Positions 31,370 through 38,860 of a stretch of 38,860 nucleotides of DNA are shown here, one piece after another; positions within the stretch are counted from its first letter, which is position 1; every line of letters begins with the position of its first letter. The position numbers and the translations under genes are program-made. The notes below the pieces were generated by a model. The model saw nothing but the letters and a program-made list of their open reading frames with translations. It made no database searches and was not told the origin of the DNA. Origin of the DNA: a virus. Location: IMG/VR virus record IMGVR_UViG_3300025011_002359, positions 1 through 38,860 of that record; one strand, given 5' to 3'.

Positions 31370-32065
31370 ATGTTGGAGTTGGAGAAAAAAGATTCATATG
31401 AGAAATTTATAAAGAAGTTTAATATTAACAAGGAAGAGTTATATAAATTTGGTATAGATGAAACTATCTTGCCGCCAATTGACTCGGTTTCTGAAAATTG
31501 GAAAGATCTTAAAAATAGAATATTTAATGATGGCGCAGTTAAAATCCGAGGGTATGGGAGGGATGCAAAAGGAACGAGTTTGTATATTGACTTGTATAAG
31601 TACTTATTTAAAAATAATAATGTAAAAAAGGATCCTACTAATAATTCAGAACCTCAAAAGATAATATCAGAATTAACAAATTATATTCGTAATGAAAATA
31701 TATTTAATTATCAAGTGTCACATATCTTTGGAAGGACTAAAAATATTTTTCTTTTTGAAGCACCATGGAATATAGCTTTCGTACCTAAAGTAATGGACCC
31801 TTTTACAGGTCATGAGTCTACAGGGGTTTTGCAAAAAGAGTATAAAGAGAAGTTTCAATCTCATGCAAGTAAATTATATGCGGAATTTATTGAAGAGTAT
31901 AATTATTTAATAACGAGACCTGACATATCTGAAGGAATATTATATTACATAGATGATTTGAAAAAGCAGAGGGATGTAAAGGAAGTGCTGGACTTTAAAA
32001 ATAGTGTATTGGCGGAGTTATCCGTAATAGGGACAGACACTGCAACTATCAGTAAAAAACTGTAA
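31370..32065 (+). CDS. Unknown 231-aa protein, possible HNH-like motif
   Basis: No family is recognised with confidence. The middle segment YQVSHIFGRTKNIFLFEAP followed by WNIAFVPKVMDPFTGHE has an H...N...N/H spacing reminiscent of degenerate HNH nucleases. It lacks the usual zinc cysteine pairs, so nuclease activity is only a suggestion. An N-terminal helical region with an EELYKFGIDETILPPID segment and a C-terminal helical region flank it. ATG 31370 is chosen over GTG 31361 because TTGAGGTGAT precedes it. It lies between the GNAT-like gene and the large membrane protein, in the same direction. Confidence 0.5.
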   Translation: MLELEKKDSYEKFIKKFNINKEELYKFGIDETILPPIDSVSENWKDLKNRIFNDGAVKIRGYGRDAKGTSLYIDLYKYLFKNNNVKKDPTNNSEPQKIISELTNYIRNENIFNYQVSHIFGRTKNIFLFEAPWNIAFVPKVMDPFTGHESTGVLQKEYKEKFQSHASKLYAEFIEEYNYLITRPDISEGILYYIDDLKKQRDVKEVLDFKNSVLAELSVIGTDTATISKKL

Positions 32066-32151
32066 AGTGTTTTGGATATTGAGATTAGATGAAGGTCTCC
32101 ACATACGGATATGTAAACAATAACAAGAAACTTATATAGGTGGGTGAGGTT

Positions 32152-34944
32152 ATGAAAAGTATGACAAATGATAAAAAGGCATTATATGTTTTAGTAGTCA
32201 CGATTATAATTAATTTTATTGATACTAGCACATTTTTTGTAGGCATCAATAATTTTGTTAATGCTGTTGTGATTTATTATACGTACATTGATGGAATACT
32301 TGATGTTGATGCTACAACAATATTAGGTATATTTGCTACTGTTGCAATTTCACTATATATTTATATTGCTCAAGTGAAGGATAGATATAAGAAACAGGTA
32401 TACTTTAATATTACAAAAGTTAAGGAAATCACTGTGGGAATAGTAGTGCTATCAATATTTTTTTGCTTCATACGTGTGAAACTAATATCTTTCTTAGCAT
32501 TAGTGCTACTTGGTGGATTTATAATTAAGGCAGTGCGAGATTTGTGCAATAATGAGATGGCAATGGAATTATATAAAAAATCAGCTGAAGAATACTTTCA
32601 AAAAAGATATAAAGAACTAATAAATGCAAAAATACTGAAAAATAGTATTGACTACGAACACAAGCTTAATAAGAAATGTACAATTGACAAGTATGGATTT
32701 ATTATATTTAATAATGCAGATGATTATAGGGAAGTAAAATATAATAAGGAAGGAATATTTGAAAAGATTAATTATAAAAAAATTAATAAAATTATTAATT
32801 TGGTAGATAAACCTTTCAATAATAACACTAATCAAAAAGAAAATCCAGAGTATTATGTAATTATTCAAAAAGAGATAGGAGACTATGTTAACAATAATGA
32901 AAGTGTGGTTTTAATTCATAAGTCTATTAAATTATCGGACTTTGATGACTTAATAGAAATACGAAAAGTAAAAAAACCATATGTGTATAAGAATGATTTA
33001 ATTGCAATAATATCTGAGAAGATGCTATTGAATGATTTTGAATATTTTGAATTATATATAGATATATTAGCAAAATATGTAAAAAAGGAAATACTATCAC
33101 AAGGGGAAGTTGTTAAAGAATATTTAATAATAGGACTAGAGGGTGTATTACTTAAAAGTAAGGATATTAAGAATATGAATATGATTAGAAAACTAACAAA
33201 TATATGGTGTAAATACATTAGCGAAGAGTATAATAGTGAATCTTTTAGTGATGCATTTTTATGGTGTGAGACATTGTATAAAGGCAAAAGCATAGAAGAT
33301 AGTGTCACAGTAATAGAACAACTATTAGATATTTTATATTCTAGTCTACATTATTCTATAGAGGATGATATTGATAGTATTAGCAAGCAAAAGGATGTGC
33401 AGTTAAAAGAGAGATTAATCAATAAGATTGATACGATATATCTACTTTTACAAAAATTACTAATATGGACAATTAAAGTGAAAAATAAAAAACTTAGCAA
33501 CAAAGTTATTAAGTTTTCTCAAAATATAATAAATATAAATGTACATATTCAATACGATAATTTATTGAAACAAGTTAAAAAACATACAGATAGAAAGTCA
33601 AGATATATCAGATATGGAGTTTGCTTATATCTATCACGTAAACAAGAGCAACCAGATCTAAAAGAGCAAATAATGTATTTTCTGAAAGATATATCTCTAA
33701 GCACATATATTCAGGACTTACTGGAACTATTGTGTGAAGACAGTAAATTTGGAAGTATGACTGATTATTGGGAAGATTTTGGAGAAAGAGAATACAATAT
33801 GTGGGTAGAAACATGGTGGTGTGAAACACATAATTATATAAAAGACTTACTTCTTATTGGATGCTTAGTAAACTATGAGAAAATAGAAACCACATTAACT
33901 ATAGAAAGTAATGACATGCTTATAAGTATGATAGAAGGTGTTATAAAATATTACACTGAAAAAGAGTATAAGCAATATATTATCGATATAGCACAGATAT
34001 ATAATAAAAATTTAGAAGAGTGTATAAACTCATTGCTAGAAATATTAAAATCGGAAAAGGAAAAACAAAAAATAGCCGAAATCGAAAGGGTAAAATCGAG
34101 TGAATTATCAACGAAATATTTAGAGAGATTTTATAAAGAGTTTTTTGATGAATATAATAAAAGCTCTGATTTACTAAAGATACTAAAGTTGTATGGTAAT
34201 TATGAAGAAAAAGATCAATATGGAATTGAAGAAAACCAGAAAATAATGAATACGATGCAGAAAAAAGAAATATTCGTAGATTCAAGCGTTGGATATAGCC
34301 AGTATGCTGCAGGTTATGTAAGAGGATTCTATGATCAATTAAATAAAGATTTCTATAAATTGATAAGTGGAAGAGCAGAAATAATGTCAAAGTCGATATT
34401 TCTAAAAAATATAGGACACAATAATATTTTAGTGACGAATATGTGGACAGAGGATTTAAGAGATATTTTCGGCGCTAATTTTGAACCATTCTACAGAATA
34501 AATAGAGAAGTTAGGGTTAATGAAATAAATATAAGGGATAACAAGTACGAAGGGACATTCATAGGGCAAATTTTAAATGAAGATGTATATGTGAATGTAT
34601 ATTATGTATTTGCCTCTGAAGAAGAATATATATATATTCTAAATGAAAAAGATATTGAGCTTGAAATGTTTAAATCAAAGGTAGAAGATGCAAATTATGA
34701 AGTAGGGAAAATATGTATTAAGATTTTAACATTTATGGAAGATGGGGAAGAAACAGAATTAATGGAAGAGCTTATTAAGAGCAAACCAGAATGGTTAAAT
34801 GAAATAGAGGGTCTAGATAAACAAAAAGAATATCTAAAGACATTGGTCAATTTAAAATGCTTTGTAAATTACAAATTTAATTTAAAAGATAACAGTAAAG
34901 TATATAAAATGAAGGGTAAGAGAAAAAAGAAAAATAGAAATTAG
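32152..34944 (+). CDS. Large membrane-anchored protein, 930 aa, unknown
   Basis: The first ~130 residues hold about four membrane segments: near 10-30 (LYVLVVTIIINFID), 30-47, 55-75 (TILGIFATVAISLYIYIA) and 88-130 (VGIVVLSIFFCFIR, then ISFLALVLLGGFII). About 790 residues of soluble, lysine-rich and helical sequence follow, with a Trp-rich patch (MWVETWWCETHNYI) in the middle and a beta-containing end (EGTFIGQILNEDVYVNVYYVF). No nucleotide-binding or nuclease motif is visible. Big membrane-tethered proteins beside restriction systems are often phage-defence effectors, but this is inference. Very AT-rich. ATG 32152 follows GGTGGGTGAGG. Confidence 0.6.
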   Translation: MKSMTNDKKALYVLVVTIIINFIDTSTFFVGINNFVNAVVIYYTYIDGILDVDATTILGIFATVAISLYIYIAQVKDRYKKQVYFNITKVKEITVGIVVLSIFFCFIRVKLISFLALVLLGGFIIKAVRDLCNNEMAMELYKKSAEEYFQKRYKELINAKILKNSIDYEHKLNKKCTIDKYGFIIFNNADDYREVKYNKEGIFEKINYKKINKIINLVDKPFNNNTNQKENPEYYVIIQKEIGDYVNNNESVVLIHKSIKLSDFDDLIEIRKVKKPYVYKNDLIAIISEKMLLNDFEYFELYIDILAKYVKKEILSQGEVVKEYLIIGLEGVLLKSKDIKNMNMIRKLTNIWCKYISEEYNSESFSDAFLWCETLYKGKSIEDSVTVIEQLLDILYSSLHYSIEDDIDSISKQKDVQLKERLINKIDTIYLLLQKLLIWTIKVKNKKLSNKVIKFSQNIININVHIQYDNLLKQVKKHTDRKSRYIRYGVCLYLSRKQEQPDLKEQIMYFLKDISLSTYIQDLLELLCEDSKFGSMTDYWEDFGEREYNMWVETWWCETHNYIKDLLLIGCLVNYEKIETTLTIESNDMLISMIEGVIKYYTEKEYKQYIIDIAQIYNKNLEECINSLLEILKSEKEKQKIAEIERVKSSELSTKYLERFYKEFFDEYNKSSDLLKILKLYGNYEEKDQYGIEENQKIMNTMQKKEIFVDSSVGYSQYAAGYVRGFYDQLNKDFYKLISGRAEIMSKSIFLKNIGHNNILVTNMWTEDLRDIFGANFEPFYRINREVRVNEINIRDNKYEGTFIGQILNEDVYVNVYYVFASEEEYIYILNEKDIELEMFKSKVEDANYEVGKICIKILTFMEDGEETELMEELIKSKPEWLNEIEGLDKQKEYLKTLVNLKCFVNYKFNLKDNSKVYKMKGKRKKKNRN

Positions 34945-35074
34945 AAGCGAAAATTTTGTCACTTGTATGCTAATTGAAATAGAGTAGGATTACAATAACG
35001 AGATAATGCAAAGATTTAGAAATATAGTTACCAGTAAAAAACTGTAAACTCTGCCACCCGTTTGCCACCGTGGG
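34945..35074. other. Intergenic tail after the 930-aa gene
   Basis: AT-rich sequence with no gene. At 35043-35090 one frame reads KLCHPFATVGENTV before a stop; this short, proline- and histidine-containing end resembles the C-terminus of tyrosine integrases in Firmicute elements and may be a scar. It runs into repeat copy A. Confidence 0.3.
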
Positions 35075-35227
35075 AGAAAATACTGTGTGATATAATGAGA
35101 TATACATAGATATAAAAAAATAAATAGTATCCCACATCCGCTTACTGTTCAAAGGTCTGTGAGATACTATGAGATATTGTGAGATATAGGAAGATAAACG
35201 GTGGTAGAATACGATGCATGTGGAGAC
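35075..35227 (+). repeat. Diverged direct repeat, copy A, with 10-bp iterons
   Basis: This block aligns with 36431-36569: shared words include CAAAGG, CTGTGAGA, TTGTGAGATATAGGA and ACGATGCAT, with intervening substitutions. Inside it, three GAGATA units start at 35161, 35171 and 35181, exactly 10 bases apart. Equal spacing on one helical face is typical of binding sites for arm-type recombinase or replication proteins. It could be an attachment-site remnant. Confidence 0.65.
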
Positions 35228-35509
35228 AGTCGTTAAACTTACAAGGAGAGAAACGACGAAGTAAGTTTTTTACGACTACCCATGTCAGGACTGCCCAAGA
35301 AGATGAGTGTGAGCGAAATCTGATTGGAAGCAGTCTACGGCTGAGGCGGTTATCAAAATGCATATAAATCCTGTAGATAAAGGGTTTTACATAAAAAGGA
35401 TATATATTACAAACTTCAGGAAACACAGTAATACATTGTGCAACACAATATGATATAGTTTCTGATTGTGTCAGATGTGGAGATTAAATAAAATTAGGGG
35501 GCATACATT
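35228..35509. other. Structured non-coding block and hydrolase leader
   Basis: Higher in G and C than its surroundings up to about 35365. GTCGTT (35229-35234) can pair with AACGAC (35252-35257), and AACTTAC (35236-35242) with GTAAGTT (35261-35267). The two stems interleave, so they form a pseudoknot or alternative folds. The part at 35280-35360 (AAGATGAGTGTGAGCG onwards) is similar in feel to a mobile structured RNA but no intron protein is present. The rest is the AT-rich leader of the hydrolase gene with an AGGGGG ribosome-binding site. Confidence 0.4.
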
Positions 35510-36292
35510 ATGAAAAGAGTTATATTTAAAAATTCTAGAAACTTAGATTTAATCGGAAACTTAGATTTAATCGGAAACTTATATACATGTAATTCTAAAG
35601 TTATTGTGATTATGTGTCATGGATTTACTTCCGATAAACATTCAAGTGGAAGATTTGAAAAAATGGCAAAAAAATTAAATGAATTAGAAATTGATGTATT
35701 GGCTTTTGATTTTAGCGGATGTGGTGAAAGTGAAGATGAAGTTATAACTGTTAGTAATCAAATTGATGATTTAAAAAACGCTATTGATCATGTTAGATCC
35801 TTAGGTTATGAAAAACTTGCTTTTTATGGTCATAGTCTTGGAACTTTGATTTGTTTAAATTGTTATTCTAATGATATTATAACAATGGTATTATCTGGTG
35901 CTTGTACTGCTCCTGTGTATTACGATTGGAACCAATATCTTTCAGAACAACAAATGAGCGAATTAAGAGATAAAGGATATACTTTATATGAAGCTGCATC
36001 TAACTGGAGGCAATATATAAAAATTACTGCTCAAACACTTTTGGATTTTGAGCAGGTTAATTCAGAAGAAATGTTAAGAAATGTAGCATGCCCAGTTTTA
36101 ATAATTCATGGTAATAACGATGAAGAAGAAAGGCTACTTTTGAAGAATTCAAAGAATGCAGTTAAATATTTATCTACCGAGTCAAGAATTGAAGTTATTG
36201 ATGGTGCAACGCATAGTTTTCAAGAACATTATTATGATATTTTAATAAATATGAGTGAACAATGGTTTACTAAGTATTTTGGAAAGAGTTAG
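35510..36292 (+). CDS. Alpha/beta hydrolase (serine hydrolase)
   Basis: A 260-residue alpha/beta-hydrolase. The oxyanion segment is MCHGFTSDKHSSGR, the nucleophile elbow is FYGHSLGTLICL (Ser in GHSLG), the acid is in LIIHGNNDEEE and the catalytic His in DGATHSFQEHYY. The fold and motifs match esterases and acyl-peptidase-type hydrolases of Firmicutes. The substrate cannot be told. Near the N-terminus a six-residue unit (NLDLIG) is duplicated in tandem. It stands alone between two copies of a diverged repeat, as if carried in by recombination. Confidence 0.85.
   Translation: MKRVIFKNSRNLDLIGNLDLIGNLYTCNSKVIVIMCHGFTSDKHSSGRFEKMAKKLNELEIDVLAFDFSGCGESEDEVITVSNQIDDLKNAIDHVRSLGYEKLAFYGHSLGTLICLNCYSNDIITMVLSGACTAPVYYDWNQYLSEQQMSELRDKGYTLYEAASNWRQYIKITAQTLLDFEQVNSEEMLRNVACPVLIIHGNNDEEERLLLKNSKNAVKYLSTESRIEVIDGATHSFQEHYYDILINMSEQWFTKYFGKS
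35540..35581 (+). repeat. 18-bp tandem duplication within the hydrolase gene
   Basis: The 18-base unit AACTTAGATTTAATCGGA occurs at 35540-35557 and again at 35558-35575, followed by a partial third copy (AACTTA). It adds six residues without changing frame. The exactness of the repeat suggests recent slippage. Confidence 0.9.
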
Positions 36293-36430
36293 ATTTAAAA
36301 ATAAAGTTACAATTTAATATATGTAGAAAGAGATTAATAAATGATATCTTAAAAAGATTGATAACCAAATGATAACCGCTTTGACAAACCTACCCCGCAA
36401 AACTATGATAACCGTGAGTAAAACACACCA
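36293..36430. other. Intergenic region before repeat copy B
   Basis: AT-rich at first, then GC-richer from 36360. A short frame here reads MITALTNLPRKTMITVSKT, which could be the C-terminal end of a lost tyrosine integrase, as at copy A. No complete gene is seen. Confidence 0.3.
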
Positions 36431-36569
36431 CAACATTCTGAGATACACTGAGATACAAAAAAATAAACAGTATCCCCATCCACTTAGAAGTCAAAGGACT
36501 GTGAGACACTGTGTGACATTGTGAGATATAGGAAAACAAACGGAAGATTAGTACGATGCATACAGAGAC
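36431..36569 (+). repeat. Diverged direct repeat, copy B, with 10-bp units
   Basis: Homologous to 35075-35227. The three 10-bp units start at 36503 (GAGACACTGT), 36513 (GTGACATTGT) and 36523 (GAGATATAGG), the last identical to copy A. Its tail repeats ACGATGCAT and GAGAC. The two copies bracket the hydrolase gene. The sequence from 36570 to 36696 holds the leader of the transposase fragment, with TATAAT at 36661-36666. Confidence 0.65.
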
Positions 36570-36696
36570 TGCGAATCGGGGACGTATCGAGGCCACTGAA
36601 AAAGTCAGCATAAAATATGAATAAATGCAAAAAACTATATTATAAATTAAGTTTTTTTGGTATAATTAGACATACTAGAAAACAAAGGGTGATTAT

Positions 36697-37122
36697 ATGT
36701 TGAACGCACAACAAAGCTTGAATATAAGCGAATATACAAACATTTATGATATAGTAGTACCAAAAGATAATATATTGAGAAAAATCAAAGAATTAATAGA
36801 CTTCAGTTTTATTTATAAAGAGCTAAAAGATAAATATTCAATGGTTAACGGGCGAACTGCAATTGATCCAATCCAAATGTTTAAATATCTGTTACTAAAA
36901 GTGATTCATTCGCTATCGGACATTGATGTAGTTGAGCGTTCAAGATATGATATGTCATTTAAATACTTTCTTGATATTGCACCAGAAGCAGACGTAATAA
37001 ATGCAAGTTCATTAACAAAGTTTAGAAAACTTCGTCTAAAGGATTTAGAATTACTTGACTTACTAATTGGTAAAACAGTTCAACTTGCAATTGAAAAAGA
37101 AATAATAAAGAGTAAAAAGTAG
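36697..37122 (+). pseudogene. Truncated IS1182/IS5-like transposase
   Basis: The 141 codons read as the N-terminal DUF772 domain of an IS1182-like transposase. LNISEYTNIYDIVVPKDNILRKI is followed by YSMVNGRTAIDPIQMFKYLLL and VVERSRYDMSFKYFL, then INASSLTKFRKLRL. A full enzyme is over 400 residues and continues with the DDE catalytic domain, of which nothing remains. The frame ends at IKSKK followed by a stop, four bases before the left inverted repeat of the RAYT element, so the IS was cut at that point. ATG 36697 follows AAAGGGTGAT. Confidence 0.8.
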
Positions 37123-37166
37123 AGTGGGGTCAGGTTTGATTTATTCATATATTATATTAAAATCTA

Positions 37167-37195
37167 TTGAAACATCATAAAATATATGTTAAAAT
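37167..37195 (+). promoter_or_regulatory. Promoter of the RAYT gene
   Basis: TTGAAA (37167-37172), 17 bases, TAAAAT (37190-37195), both one base from consensus. It lies about 20 bases before the start codon and inside the inverted repeats, so the element carries its own promoter. Confidence 0.65.
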
Positions 37196-37213
37196 GTTTT
37201 CGAGGTGATAAAA

Positions 37214-38080
37214 ATGCCAAGAAAGCAAAGGATACATTATGATGGTGCATTGTACCATGTAATAGCCAGAGGAAATAATGGTGAATATATATTAAAAAAC
37301 GACGAAGATAAAACAAAATATATAGAACTAATTCAGAGATATAAAGAAAGATATGGGTTCAAGCTATATGCATATTGTATAATGGATAACCACATACATA
37401 TGTTGGTAGAAGTTGAAAAAGTTCCATTAAACAAGATAATGCAAGGCATACAACTTGTTTATACACAAATATATAATAGAAAAAACAAAAGAACAGGACA
37501 TGTATTTCAGCAAAGATATAAAGCAGTTGTGTGTAATAAAGATGGATATTTATTGCACTTAACAAAATACATACATATGAATCCAGTAAAAGCACATATG
37601 ACGGAAGATGTAAATTACGAATGGAGTAGTTATAAAGAATATGCAAATGGAAAGAATGGTTTAGTTGATACCGATTTTGTACTGAAAATATTATCGAATA
37701 ATAAGTCTAAAGCAATAGGAGAATACAATATATATATGAAAGAAGAAGATGGAGACATAGAACAAGTAGAATACGAGGTTACAGAAGCACAAAAAGGGAA
37801 CATAGATAAGACAAAGTATATAGGATTAGATAAACTAATAGAAGAAATATTAGAACAAGAAAAAGTAACATTTGAACAAATAAGAGAAAAAACAAAAAAG
37901 CAAAAAATATCTGATATAAGAAAAGTAATAGTTATATTAGCTGAAAAAAACTGTAAAACTTCTAGTACAGAACTCGCAAATAAATTAAACATCCCGATAT
38001 CTAGGATATCTAAGATAAGAGCAGGAGAAATTATGATGACGGTTTATATGGATGAAGTAATAGGAAGGTGGAATAAGTGA
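37214..38080 (+). CDS. REP-associated tyrosine transposase (RAYT, Y1_Tnp)
   Basis: The protein has the RAYT pattern. PRKQRIHYDGALYHVIARGNN is the typical start. The metal-binding HUH motif is NHIHML (His60 and His62), and TGHVFQQRYKAVV follows. Tyr119 in TKYIHMNPVKA is the candidate nucleophile. A C-terminal helix-turn-helix (TELANKLNIPISRISKIRAG) follows a charged linker. HUH single-strand transposases of this class act on REP-like hairpins. ATG 37214 is preferred because CGAGGTGAT precedes it. The 288-residue length is on the long side because of the C-terminal DNA-binding part. Confidence 0.9.
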   Translation: MPRKQRIHYDGALYHVIARGNNGEYILKNDEDKTKYIELIQRYKERYGFKLYAYCIMDNHIHMLVEVEKVPLNKIMQGIQLVYTQIYNRKNKRTGHVFQQRYKAVVCNKDGYLLHLTKYIHMNPVKAHMTEDVNYEWSSYKEYANGKNGLVDTDFVLKILSNNKSKAIGEYNIYMKEEDGDIEQVEYEVTEAQKGNIDKTKYIGLDKLIEEILEQEKVTFEQIREKTKKQKISDIRKVIVILAEKNCKTSSTELANKLNIPISRISKIRAGEIMMTVYMDEVIGRWNK

Positions 38081-38236
38081 ATAAAATAAACCGACACCAT
38101 TTGTTACCATTTGTTAAATAAACCTGACACCATTTGTTGTTACTTCTTTAAGATAAGAGCAGGAGAGATTATGATGACGGTTTATATGGACGAGGTAATT
38201 GGAAGATAGAGTAAGTGAATAAATCAAACCTGACCC
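38011..38236 (+). repeat. Duplicated RAYT 3' end and REP-like units
   Basis: The sequence at 38011-38098 (last 70 bases of the transposase gene plus 18 bases downstream) is repeated at 38149-38236 with about nine substitutions and one small length change. Between the copies lie AACCGACACCATTTGTT and AACCTGACACCATTTGTT. The second copy is non-functional as coding sequence because an early TAG follows. It suggests two RAYT ends were brought together by recombination. Confidence 0.75.
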
Positions 38237-38270
38237 TGCTACTGTTTAAAAAACAAGCAGGAGAAATGAT

Positions 38271-38860
38271 ATGCAAACAACAATTTATTTAATTAGACAT
38301 TCAAAAAGAATGTGGGAATGGTCTAGGGATGGAGTGTCAAAGCAAGACGATTCATATATGCCACTTAGCACAGAAGGAACGTTACTTGCGATGAAGTTGG
38401 CAGAAAGAAAAGAATTTGAGTAAGCAGAATGTGTATACTCTAGCCCCTATATGCGAACTATTGAAACAGTTAAGCACATAGTCGAAAAGCATAATTTAAA
38501 AGTAATTTTGACGAAAACTTACGAGAACGATTGGTTGGTAATAGACCTGATGATGATAAAGAATACGATTCGAAGCAAGGACAAGATATGGACTACAAGT
38601 ATGAATGTGGAGACTCGCTAAGAGAAACGCAAGACCGAATGGTTACGGCAATTAATAGTATTATCGGCAATCATAGAGGTAAAATAATTATTGTATCAAG
38701 TCATGGTACAGCTATCTCCACACTGTTCAGATATTTTGATCCAGATTATAGATTTGAAGATAGAGGGAAAATGAAGACACCTGATATGTGGAAATTGGTA
38801 TTTGAAGATGAAAAGTTGTATTCACTAGAACATATTAACTTAGAACAGGGGATGAAGTGA
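38271..38860 (+). pseudogene. Histidine phosphatase-like pseudogene
   Basis: The reading begins TTIYLIRHSKRMWEWSR, a histidine-phosphatase start with the RHx motif, behind GCAGGAGAAATGAT. It meets an in-frame TAA at 38421-38423. A frameshift between about 38500 and 38530 then moves the remainder to another frame, which ends IIIVSSHGTAISTLFRYF (second catalytic His) at the window end. Between the defects the sequence still reads VYSSPYMRTIETVKH, the expected 'SspyxRa..Ta' motif. The gene therefore has two lesions and is inactive unless the lesions are sequencing errors. Confidence 0.8.

Larger units (their letters stand above)
37127..38236 (+). mobile_element. RAYT element bounded by 21-bp inverted repeats
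   Basis: A perfect 21-bp sequence beginning GGGTCAGGTTTGATT at 37127-37147 recurs as its exact reverse complement at 38216-38236. The repeats enclose the tyrosine-transposase gene, its promoter and a duplicated tail. The sequence CCTGACACCATTTGTT, occurring in two variants between 38089 and 38140, resembles REP-type units that such transposases recognise. The left end abuts a truncated IS transposase. This looks like an intact or recently active REP/RAYT unit. Confidence 0.65.

Noticed and set aside
32152-34944. Nucleotide-binding or STAND-type motif in the 930-aa protein
   Set aside because: No Walker A or B sequence or repeat array could be found by eye; the soluble part is helical and unassigned.
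35179-35367. 62-codon frame in the structured block near 35.2 kb
   Set aside because: Arg-rich composition, no ribosome-binding site, overlaps repeat copy A and interleaved stems; non-coding is more likely.
1-38860. CRISPR array or rRNA/tRNA genes
   Set aside because: No regularly spaced direct repeats with unique spacers and no recognisable rRNA or tRNA sequence seen anywhere in the window; the only regular repeats are the 10-bp iterons at 35.16 and 36.50 kb.

Overview
The window is AT-rich, almost all genes lie on one strand, and ribosome-binding sites are strong and purine-rich (GGAGG or AGGGGG type). GTG and TTG starts are frequent. Together with a TcdE-like holin, an XkdX-like protein and an HK97-type head module, this points to a low-GC Firmicute, most likely a clostridial spore-former, carrying a temperate siphophage genome with a long accessory region at its right end. 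No species can be named from the sequence alone.

Layout. (1) 1-3118 is the end of the early region: an XRE-type regulator, an excisionase-like helix-turn-helix protein, a small membrane protein, a replisome organiser, a helicase-loader-like protein, a sigma-region-4-like regulator and a short tyrosine recombinase. (2) 3197-3931 is an EcsC-like gene with its own consensus promoter, inserted as a moron next to a broken HNH gene. (3) 4203-8594 holds a ParB/methyltransferase fusion and the packaging genes, with an intact HNH gene and a candidate GC-rich cos region beside the terminase genes. (4) 8575-14108 is the HK97 head (portal, protease, capsid), the connectors, the major tail protein and a tail-assembly chaperone pair joined by a probable ribosomal frameshift. 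(5) 14123-21240 is tape measure, hub, fibre, XkdX-like protein, holin and amidase, ending in a strong terminator.

(6) 21350-38860 is a chain of self-contained cassettes, several with their own promoter and terminator. They are: a small operon whose promoter overlaps a perfect 12-bp inverted-repeat operator; a non-homologous end-joining pair (Ku plus ATP-dependent ligase); an ASCH-domain gene and a small membrane protein; a restriction-modification locus with a MvaI/BcnI-type endonuclease, two cytosine-5 methyltransferases (one with an N-terminal helix-turn-helix) and an unusual HhH-GPD glycosylase-like protein; and a GNAT-like protein, an unrecognised 231-aa protein and a 930-aa membrane-anchored protein. 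The right end (35.0-38.9 kb) is recombination debris: two diverged copies of an approximately 130-bp repeat containing 10-bp-spaced iterons, an alpha/beta hydrolase between them, a truncated IS transposase, a REP-associated tyrosine transposase bracketed by perfect 21-bp inverted repeats, and a histidine-phosphatase pseudogene.

The phage genes form a conventional packaging, head, tail and lysis order. The most interesting parts are the restriction locus with its built-in glycosylase-like gene, the phage-linked Ku/ligase pair, and the unrecognised 30.6-34.9 kb genes downstream of the restriction system, which are candidates for an undescribed defence module. All functional calls rest on motif reading by eye; no database search was possible.
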